This document shows, piece by piece, positions 1-5,467 of a stretch of 7,521 nt of DNA (position 1 is the first letter of the stretch; every line of letters begins with the position of its first letter). The translations under genes and the position numbers were made by a program. The notes beneath the pieces were generated by a model. The model did no database searches. It had not been told where the DNA came from and saw only the letters and a program-made list of their open reading frames with translations. This stretch comes from JABDNZ01 sp964407425 (GTDB taxonomy: Bacteria; Gemmatimonadota; Gemmatimonadetes; Longimicrobiales; Gaopeijiaceae), in NCBI GenBank assembly GCA_964407425.1, contig CAYOVN010000165.1, forward strand, positions 1 through 7,521. Direction: 5' to 3'.

Positions 1-1343
1 TTGCTGTCCGGAGACCAATCCACCCCGCCGACACCTTCCCGATCCTGCGAAACCATCGTTTGGTCCCCGGTCTCAACCTCCAAGATCCACAGGTCCCGGT
101 TGTTGTCCGTATAGGCTACCATCTTCCCGTCGGGAGACGGGTGGCCCTGGAACCGAAGAATGGTGCCGTCTTCGGAGATGGGAGTGTCCTCCTCTATCCC
201 GGTGGCAGGTAGCGTCACCCATTCCAGCTCCCCGGTCTCGTCGGACAGCCCCACGAGTCGCTCCCCATCGGGAAGGAAGGTCACGTCCCGGTAGCGGACT
301 CCCGCTTTGACCGATGCCTGCACCAATCGGCCTCGGCCAACCGGAGCCACAAAAACCCGGCCTCGGGCCGTAATGACGATGCTCTCCCCCTTCGGATGGA
401 GATGAGTGGAGCTGATATAGGAGCCGGGATCGTCCACCCACCGCTCTCTGAGTTGGTCGAAGTCCGAAGCGAGAGTGATGGGGATAAGACGGGCTTGAGC
501 CTGTGAGATATCGAAGAGCCAGAGGTCGGCCCCCAACTGATAGATGATCTTCCCATCATCGAGGGAGGGGTTTTTTACGTCCCAGCCTGAATGATCGGTA
601 TGCTGTTGGAGATCGGATCCGTCTTCCGTCATCGACCAGAGGTTCATGGTCCCGTCCCGGTCGGTGACGAAATACACTCTGTTCTGCCAGACCATAGGGG
701 AGTGGCTCTCGCCATCAAAATCCCCGGTGAGTTCAACCGCCTCGGCGGCTCCCTCGGAGAACCTCCATACGTCCCGGGCCGTTCCCCCTGTGTACCGCTT
801 GGTCACGTTGTTATGGAAGGCGGGTCGGACGAAAAAGAGGTGTTGCCCCGTTTCGTCGAAGGCACCCTCCGTGGCGGTATAGAGGGGAATCCTCTCCCTG
901 GTGTTTTCCTGAAGGTCCAGCGCCACTAGCTGATTTTGGGGCAGGGTGGCGAAATGGGTAGTGGTATAGACCAGGCGTCCGTCCGGAGTCCAGGTAGTGG
1001 TGATGGATGCCTCACCCTCATAGGTCCGTCTCACCGGAAGCCCGCCGGCAAAAGGCATGGTGTACACCTCGGTGGGACCCTCGTATTGGGCTGAAAACGC
1101 CAACGTGGAGCCGTCCGGGGAAACTCTCGGAAAACGTTCCTCCCCAGGATGGGTGGTCAGGCGCTGGGCCACCCCGCCGCTCACCGGCACCTTCCAAAGA
1201 TCCCCCTCAGCTGCGAAAACTACCGTCGAGCCGTGGAGGTCTGGGAACCGATAGAAACCGAGGCCATCCTGGCTCTGGGCTTCTGCGCCGAAGGGCACAA
1301 CCATCACCAGGAAGAGGATAAAGACAGCGACGAAGCGGGCCAT
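1..1343 (-). CDS. Secreted tricorn protease homologue (S41 family), N-terminal part, cut by window edge
   Basis: The gene reads leftward from an ATG at 1343-1341 and stays open to position 1, giving 447 complete codons. A strong Shine-Dalgarno (GGAGGAG, 4 nt before the ATG) fixes the start. Residues 1-22 form a Sec signal peptide: MARF, a hydrophobic core (VAVFILFLVMVVPF) and a likely cleavage after AEA. The mature start (about residues 30-101, FYRFPDLHGSTVVFAAEGDLW, then RFPRVSPDG) is the typical opening of tricorn-type six-bladed propellers. PD40-like SPDG or TPDG turns recur, the last just before the edge. In the family these propellers gate substrate to a C-terminal PDZ and S41 serine-protease core; full proteins are about 1,050-1,100 residues. 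That catalytic part is outside the window, so activity cannot be judged. Archaeal tricorn is cytosolic; the signal peptide implies a periplasmic or secreted enzyme. It lies downstream of the PLP-enzyme gene on the same strand. Confidence 0.88.
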   Translation of the reverse strand, partial: MARFVAVFILFLVMVVPFGAEAQSQDGLGFYRFPDLHGSTVVFAAEGDLWKVPVSGGVAQRLTTHPGEERFPRVSPDGSTLAFSAQYEGPTEVYTMPFAGGLPVRRTYEGEASITTTWTPDGRLVYTTTHFATLPQNQLVALDLQENTRERIPLYTATEGAFDETGQHLFFVRPAFHNNVTKRYTGGTARDVWRFSEGAAEAVELTGDFDGESHSPMVWQNRVYFVTDRDGTMNLWSMTEDGSDLQQHTDHSGWDVKNPSLDDGKIIYQLGADLWLFDISQAQARLIPITLASDFDQLRERWVDDPGSYISSTHLHPKGESIVITARGRVFVAPVGRGRLVQASVKAGVRYRDVTFLPDGERLVGLSDETGELEWVTLPATGIEEDTPISEDGTILRFQGHPSPDGKMVAYTDNNRDLWILEVETGDQTMVSQDREGVGGVDWSPDS

Positions 1344-1347
1344 GGGG

Positions 1348-1354
1348 CTCCTCC
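1348..1354 (-). promoter_or_regulatory. Ribosome binding site of the tricorn homologue
   Basis: On the minus strand GGAGGAG ends four bases before the ATG at 1343. It is the strongest Shine-Dalgarno in the window and decides the start, which also gives a complete signal peptide. Confidence 0.8.
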
Positions 1355-1381
1355 AGAAAACGGACTTCAGAGAACGGACTT
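1354..1381. repeat. Two-copy 14-bp tandem direct repeat in the tricorn leader
   Basis: Positions 1354-1367 (cagaaaacggactt) and 1368-1381 (cagagaacggactt) are adjacent copies differing at one base. They lie directly upstream of the tricorn Shine-Dalgarno, overlapping its last base, and overlap the left arm of the hairpin at 1377-1404. They could be an operator with two same-orientation half-sites, an element acting in the mRNA leader, or a chance duplication by slippage. No known regulator site is recognised. Confidence 0.6.
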
Positions 1382-1404
1382 TCTGGGCCGGGCCCAGAAA
1401 AGTC
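1377..1404 (-). promoter_or_regulatory. Strong hairpin between the PLP-enzyme gene and the tricorn gene
   Basis: GACTTTCTGGGC (1377-1388) and GCCCAGAAAAGTC (1392-1404) pair as a 12-bp stem with one bulged A and a 3-base loop. It lies 126 nt after the PLP-enzyme stop and 33 nt before the tricorn ATG. Neither strand has a proper T-tract after it, so it is a poor match to a standard intrinsic terminator. A role as leader structure or as a terminator without a T-tract is inference. A weaker 6-bp stem (1433-1438 with 1450-1455) lies further upstream. Confidence 0.5.
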
Positions 1405-1529
1405 TACTGAGGCGGAAGGGTAGGGTGAGGGCCCTGGGACGGCAACTTCCCCAGGAGCCTTTCAGCACCCGCTCCCCGCTGCTTGGACAGTCTCCCAGGT
1501 CCGGCTCTACATCCCTATTCCCTCAAAGC

Positions 1530-2978
1530 TCAGGACAGGCCGGTATCCTCGTTGAAATCCTTAATTGCCCGGTCCCACGCAGGAAGGAGGGCCACGAGAT
1601 CATCCCAGAATTCAGGGCTCCAGAGTGCGTCAAGCTCCTCCACGGTCCGCTCCTGCTGCTCCACCCAGGTGAAGTATTTCAGATTGTGGATGGCTTTTCT
1701 TTCCGTGTACCGAAGCTCCCTGAAATGATCGGTGGTGGCGCCGAGGAGGAATCTCTCAAAATCGACGCGGGCCTTTGAGTCCGTATAGTCCCCGCCTTCC
1801 TCCTGCAATTCCCCCAGGCGGGTCCGGTAGAGATCCACTGAATCGGTGAGGGTGGTGAAGAGGATGTCCCGCCCGTCCATCTCGTAGTAGCGGGCGGTTT
1901 TAATGGTAGCAAGGAGGTTGCAGATGCCGGAGATCCCCAGCAGGGGTAGGAGTTCCACGGTTCCCATCGGGACTCCCATGGCCGCGAGGGCTTCCTTTCC
2001 TGCCTCCTCGTTGAACAACCTCAACAGACGCATGGTGGCTTCGTCGTCGATGGCTGTTATTACGTCCGTATTCCGGACGTTGTGGATCCAGGGAATGTGT
2101 TTGTCGCCGATCCCCTCGATGCGGTGCCCCCCGAAACCGCACATAAGGAGGGTCGGGCATTGCAGGGCTTCTGCTGCAGTGATGCGGGATCCAGGAAAAC
2201 GCTTCCGGAGGAAATCCCCGGCGGCCAGCGTGCCGCCGGATCCGGTGGCACCCACCCATGCGGCGAAGCGGTCTCCCGGTCCGGCGATCCTCTCAAAAAC
2301 AGATTCGGCCGCTGGACCGGTGACGCCGAAGTGCCAGAGGTAGTTCCCGAACTCATCGAACTGGTTGAAGATCACCGCCTCGGGTCGGGTTCTACGGATC
2401 TCCCAGCACATATCGAAGATCTCTTTGACATTGCTTTCGCATCCTGGGGTGGCGATGACCTCGGCCCCGATTTTCCTGAGCCACTCGAAGCGTTCGCGGC
2501 TCATCTCCTCGGGAAGGATCGCCACCGCCTGGCATCCCAGGAGGGCGCTGTCGAAGGCCCCACCACGACAGAAGTTACCGGTGGAGGGCCACACGGCTTT
2601 GTGACTGGTGGGGTCGAACTCTCCTGTGACCAGCCTGGGGACCAGGCAGCCGAAGGCGGCGCCCACCTTATGGGCTCCCGTGGGGAAGTGCTTTCCAACC
2701 AACCCCACGATCCGGGCTGGGACACCGGTAAGCTCCGGCGGAAACTCGATGTGGTTCACGTCCCCGAAACCACCGGTTCCCGGGTCATTGCGCCAGGTGA
2801 TTCGGAATAGGTTGAGGGGATCGAGGTCCTGCATACCTATGCCGGAGAGGCGCTCCAGAAGGAGGGGATCGATGCTGGCCGGGTCCCGCATCTGGGCGAA
2901 AGTGGGGATGACTATTCCCCGCTCCCGGCACCGCTCAACAGCCCTACTCCGGGCCTTTTCGTTGACGATCTCGACCAC
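1530..2978 (-). CDS. Fold-type II PLP-dependent enzyme of the cysteine synthase/tryptophan synthase beta superfamily, substrate unknown
   Basis: This is a 482-residue protein starting with GTG at 2978-2976. The start is supported by GAGGAGA seven bases upstream. Superfamily landmarks appear in order: TGAHK at 100-104, where K104 is the likely PLP Schiff-base lysine; the asparagine loop STGN at 132-135; the glycine-rich phosphate loop GATGSGGT at 243-250; RIEGIGDKHIP at 286-296, matching the conserved GIG region of O-acetylserine sulfhydrylases; and TDS at 378-380, where S380 probably contacts the pyridine nitrogen. The fold's reaction is beta-elimination or replacement on an amino acid. Known cysteine synthases are about 310-330 residues. 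This protein has a longer N-terminal lead and about 95 extra C-terminal residues (385-482), rich in aromatic and charged residues, that I cannot assign. Trp, Cys, Thr or diaminopropionate metabolism are all possible, and neighbours give no pathway clue. It is divergent from the cyclophilin gene. Confidence 0.9.
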   Translation of the reverse strand: MVEIVNEKARSRAVERCRERGIVIPTFAQMRDPASIDPLLLERLSGIGMQDLDPLNLFRITWRNDPGTGGFGDVNHIEFPPELTGVPARIVGLVGKHFPTGAHKVGAAFGCLVPRLVTGEFDPTSHKAVWPSTGNFCRGGAFDSALLGCQAVAILPEEMSRERFEWLRKIGAEVIATPGCESNVKEIFDMCWEIRRTRPEAVIFNQFDEFGNYLWHFGVTGPAAESVFERIAGPGDRFAAWVGATGSGGTLAAGDFLRKRFPGSRITAAEALQCPTLLMCGFGGHRIEGIGDKHIPWIHNVRNTDVITAIDDEATMRLLRLFNEEAGKEALAAMGVPMGTVELLPLLGISGICNLLATIKTARYYEMDGRDILFTTLTDSVDLYRTRLGELQEEGGDYTDSKARVDFERFLLGATTDHFRELRYTERKAIHNLKYFTWVEQQERTVEELDALWSPEFWDDLVALLPAWDRAIKDFNEDTGLS

Positions 2979-3156
2979 GTTCGAATCTCCTCAATGGGAA
3001 CGCACTTCCCTGATGGGAATGGCTGGATTCCTACAGTGTGTGTCAGGGCGGGCCCCTCTGCAATACGCTGAAATTAAGGAGTGCCGAGATCCGGGGGAAA
3101 CCCTTTGATCTTCAGGATTGTGGGCGGCTTTCTCCATCCTTGCGAACGGGGGTTTC
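2979..3156. other. Divergent intergenic region between the PLP-enzyme and cyclophilin genes
   Basis: About 180 nt separate two divergently transcribed genes, so promoters for both should lie here. I found no pair of -35 and -10 boxes good enough to call; minus-strand CTGACA near 3040 lacks a credible -10 partner. Next to the PLP-enzyme ribosome binding site, GGGAA (2996-3000), TTCCC (3006-3010) and GGGAA (3015-3019) allow two short, mutually exclusive 5-bp hairpins. No RNA gene is recognised. Confidence 0.4.
2986..2992 (-). promoter_or_regulatory. Ribosome binding site deciding a GTG start
   Basis: Minus-strand GAGGAGA lies seven bases before the GTG at 2978-2976 and supports that non-ATG start for the PLP enzyme. 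Confidence 0.7.
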
Positions 3157-3864
3157 ATGGCCCACCCTACCTGCATTATGAGAAACTCAAATCTGATTGG
3201 CCCGGCTTTCCTGTTCCTCACCCTGCTCATCGGCTGCGGCGGGGACGCCCCCGAACAGACAGAGGAGCCTCCTCAGAATCCTCTTCTCCAGCCGGAGAAT
3301 TTTGGCGCGACGGCTCCCGAGTCCTTTGTTGCCCGACTTGAAACCACCAAGGGTGTGATTCGAATCGAGGTGACCCGGGAGTGGGCCCCTCTCGGGGCCG
3401 ACCGTTTCTACAATCTGATAAAGGGTGGCTACTACGACGGAGTCACTTTCCACAGGGTTCTCCCCGATTTTATGGCTGAGTTCGGGATCCACGGAGATCC
3501 ATGGGTAAACCAATTCTGGCGTCAGGCCACTATGGATGATGAGCCGGTGAGAAAACCGAACGATCGGGGGCGGGTGAGCTTCTCCAAAAATGAACCGAAC
3601 ACCCGCACGGTTCAGGTATTCATCAACACCGATGAGAATCGGAGCCTGGACGGACAGGGGTTTTCTCCATTCGGTGAGGTCATCGAGGGAATGGAAGTTG
3701 TGGAGTCCCTCTACTCCGACTATGGGGAGAGCCCGACCCGGGGGGGAGAAGGGGTTTATCAGGCCATGGCTATCGCCAAGGGCGACGAGTACCTGAACGA
3801 AGAGTTTCCCCTCCTGGATCGGATCGAACGAGCCGTTGTTGAGGAGTCCGGGACAACAGGGTGA
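3157..3864 (+). CDS. Cyclophilin-type peptidyl-prolyl cis-trans isomerase lipoprotein
   Basis: From the ATG at 3157 this is a 235-residue protein. It probably catalyses cis-trans isomerisation of prolyl bonds to help fold envelope proteins. The signal peptide ends in a lipobox (LLIG before C27), and G at +2 gives no inner-membrane retention signal, so outer-membrane anchoring is likely. A flexible Pro/Glu-rich linker (about 30-55) leads to the cyclophilin domain (about 57-225). Its signature is FHRVLPDFM at 98-106, with R100 matching the catalytic Arg of human CypA, and VQVFIN at 152-157 supplying the core Phe. The usual QGGD after FM is replaced by EFGIHGD, and the Trp of the WLDG motif is Leu (SLDG, 163-166). 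The start is uncertain: ATG 3178 gives a tidier signal (MRNSN, Cys20) but has no Shine-Dalgarno, while 3157 has only a weak GGGGG. A TTG at 3118 seems too far upstream. Confidence 0.9.
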   Translation: MAHPTCIMRNSNLIGPAFLFLTLLIGCGGDAPEQTEEPPQNPLLQPENFGATAPESFVARLETTKGVIRIEVTREWAPLGADRFYNLIKGGYYDGVTFHRVLPDFMAEFGIHGDPWVNQFWRQATMDDEPVRKPNDRGRVSFSKNEPNTRTVQVFINTDENRSLDGQGFSPFGEVIEGMEVVESLYSDYGESPTRGGEGVYQAMAIAKGDEYLNEEFPLLDRIERAVVEESGTTG

Positions 3865-3938
3865 CAGGCTCCTGGGTGGTCCGGTAAAGGGTCCCCGAAG
3901 GAAAAGGCTGGAAGCATCAGGTAGGTTCTATGTAGATT

Positions 3939-3983
3939 GCTTGCGGGAATTGGGTTCGCAAGCGAAAAGTTTCTTTTCTTTTG
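3939..3983 (+). terminator. Hairpin plus T-rich run between the cyclophilin and reductase genes
   Basis: GCTTGCG (3939-3945) pairs with CGCAAGC (3957-3963) around an 11-nt loop; two more outer pairs (one T-G, one T-A) are possible. A run with many T residues follows at 3970-3982, interrupted by C. It begins about 75 nt after the cyclophilin stop, which fits an intrinsic terminator. The stem is short, the loop long and the T-run is offset by six bases. The T-run also abuts the reductase ribosome binding site, so a leader or attenuator role for the downstream gene is possible. The rest of the 131-nt gap (3865-3995) shows nothing I can name, and no clear promoter. Confidence 0.45.
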
Positions 3984-3995
3984 AGAGGACGGAAC

Positions 3996-5018
3996 ATGTC
4001 CGACAGCAAATTTTCCCGCCGAGACTTCATGAAGGTGACGGGTGCCGGGACCGCCGGGTTTGTTCTTGGTGGGAAAGCTCAGGATGCGGCGGCAGCCGAA
4101 CTGTCCGGACCTTCCGCTCCCCCTCCCATGCCGGAACGCCCCCTTGGAAAGACCGGCCACGCAGTCCGCCTCTTCAGCCTCGGCGGCCAGGCCACTATCG
4201 AGAAGGAAGGCACGCTGGACGAATCAGTGGCCATTATCAACCGGGCCATCGACCTGGGGGTGAACTACCTGGATACGGCAGCGTCGTATGGCCGGGGCAT
4301 CAGCCAGAAGTACTTCGGAGAGGTCATACCTACCCGGCGGAATGAGGTGTTCCTGGCCACGAAGACGCACAACCCCACGAGGGATGGTTCTTTCGAACTG
4401 CTGGAACAGAGCCTTGAGTCACTTGGGACGGACCACCTGGATCTCTGGCAGATGCATAACGTCAGGTCCATGGAGGACCTGGAGACGCGGTTCGGGCCCG
4501 ACGGATCCATTCATGCTCTCCGGGAGGCGAAGGAACAGGGGATCGTGAAGAACATTGGAATCACGGGTCACGCCGATCCCGATGTCTTGATCGAAGGCAT
4601 CAACCGGTTCGACTTCGATACGATCCTCATGGCGTTGAACCCTGCCGACAAATACCACCGGCCGTTCATGGACAAACTCCTGCCCCTGGCAAACGAAAAG
4701 GGGATGGGTGTGATCGCCATGAAGATTCCGGCCCGCAGCAGGATCTTCAAGGAAGGCGGCCTCACCTCCATGAAAGAGGCCCTGAATTGGACCTTCAGCC
4801 AGCCCATCAGCACGGTCATCGTCGGATGCGACAACGTGGCTCAGCTCGAGGAGAACATTGCTGCGGCGGCTGAGTTCCAACCTCTCAACAGCGCCCAGAT
4901 GGCGGCCATCGAAGAGAAGGTTTCCGGGTACCCCCTGGAAGCATCCTTCTACAAGACCGGAGCCAGTGGTTTCAATGAGCCGGACGGACAGGAAGACGAC
5001 CAGCAGATGGACGCCTGA
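3996..5018 (+). CDS. Tat-exported aldo/keto reductase
   Basis: This 340-residue protein starts at ATG 3996, with AGAGGACGG just upstream; a TTG at 3981 in the same frame would push the Tat motif inward and is less likely. Residues 7-13 (SRRDFMK) with the weakly hydrophobic stretch to about 34 form a twin-arginine signal, implying export of a folded, cofactor-loaded enzyme. The AKR barrel spans about 46-325. The catalytic tetrad of the family is visible: D93 and Y98 in YLDTAASYG, K123 in FLATKTH, and H154 in LDLWQMHN. Family members reduce carbonyls to alcohols with NAD(P)H, or run in reverse. The late motif VIVGCDN fits the region where AKRs hold the nicotinamide nucleotide. The C-terminus is an acidic tail. 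There is no C-terminal Fe-S cluster motif. Its stop overlaps the next start (TGATG), pointing to coupling with the haem protein. The substrate is unknown, perhaps a sugar derivative. Confidence 0.92.
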   Translation: MSDSKFSRRDFMKVTGAGTAGFVLGGKAQDAAAAELSGPSAPPPMPERPLGKTGHAVRLFSLGGQATIEKEGTLDESVAIINRAIDLGVNYLDTAASYGRGISQKYFGEVIPTRRNEVFLATKTHNPTRDGSFELLEQSLESLGTDHLDLWQMHNVRSMEDLETRFGPDGSIHALREAKEQGIVKNIGITGHADPDVLIEGINRFDFDTILMALNPADKYHRPFMDKLLPLANEKGMGVIAMKIPARSRIFKEGGLTSMKEALNWTFSQPISTVIVGCDNVAQLEENIAAAAEFQPLNSAQMAAIEEKVSGYPLEASFYKTGASGFNEPDGQEDDQQMDA

Positions 5019-5467
5019 TGAAGAAGGTGTACAAGTGGGCTTTTAGGCTGGTGATGTTGGTCCTGATCCTGATCCAGTTCGTGCCGGTGGATCGGACGAA
5101 CCCTCCGGTAACCGGAGAGATCGTGGCCCCGGACCCGGTCATGGAAGTCCTGCGAAGCTCCTGCTACGACTGTCATTCCAACGAGACCCGGTGGCCCTGG
5201 TACAGCCGGGTGGCCCCGGTTTCATGGCGGATTTCCGAGCATGTGCGGAGAGGGCGCGGTGACATGAACTTCTCCGAGTGGCAAGCCCTGGATGCGGAAG
5301 ACCAGGACCACGCCCGGGAAGAGATCTGGGAGAAGGTGGAGAGGGGAGCCATGCCCCTCTCAGACTATCTGAGGATGCATCCCGAGGCCGTGCTCACCGA
5401 CTCGCAGAAAGAAGCCCTCCGCCGGTGGGCGGAGGGGCAGGCCCAGGCTTTCCCGGACTGGAACTAG
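5018..5467 (+). CDS. Membrane-anchored haem-binding domain protein (PF14376-like, CxxCH)
   Basis: This 149-residue protein overlaps the reductase gene by one base (TGATG) and has no strong ribosome binding site of its own, which suggests translational coupling. Residues 1-22 form an N-terminal basic start and a hydrophobic helix (LVMLVLILIQFVP), either an uncleaved anchor or a signal. The domain opens with CYDCHSNETRWPWYS (49-63), the diagnostic motif of the Haem_bd family: C49, C52 and H53 would attach c-type haem and provide one axial ligand. A later GAMPLSDYL segment may supply the distal methionine. The size fits single-domain family members. The haem would sit on the periplasmic side, alongside the Tat-exported reductase. 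Whether they exchange electrons is inference. The gene converges with larC and shares the stop palindrome CTAG. Confidence 0.88.
   Translation: MKKVYKWAFRLVMLVLILIQFVPVDRTNPPVTGEIVAPDPVMEVLRSSCYDCHSNETRWPWYSRVAPVSWRISEHVRRGRGDMNFSEWQALDAEDQDHAREEIWEKVERGAMPLSDYLRMHPEAVLTDSQKEALRRWAEGQAQAFPDWN

Larger units (their letters stand above)
1344..1529. other. Intergenic region, PLP-enzyme gene to tricorn gene
   Basis: This 186-nt gap contains the tricorn ribosome binding site, the 14-bp tandem repeat and the 12-bp hairpin. I found no convincing promoter: the TAGACT hexamer (minus strand, 1400-1405) has only a weak upstream partner. No tRNA or other small RNA is recognisable. The gap is long enough that the tricorn gene could have its own promoter. 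Confidence 0.5.

Noticed and set aside
1149..1778. Plus-strand open frame (209 codons) across the tricorn-PLP enzyme gap
   Set aside because: It overlaps the start of one real gene and the end of another on the opposite strand and shows no domain.
2082..2810. Plus-strand open frame (242 codons) opposite the PLP enzyme
   Set aside because: It is fully antisense to a gene with an intact set of PLP motifs; high GC makes such shadow frames common.
3081..3341. Plus-strand open frame with AAGGAG just before a GTG
   Set aside because: It overlaps the start of the cyclophilin lipoprotein in another frame and has no recognisable domain; the AAGGAG is probably fortuitous.
3759..4160. Minus-strand open frame across the cyclophilin-reductase gap
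   Set aside because: It is antisense to both flanking genes and has no family features.
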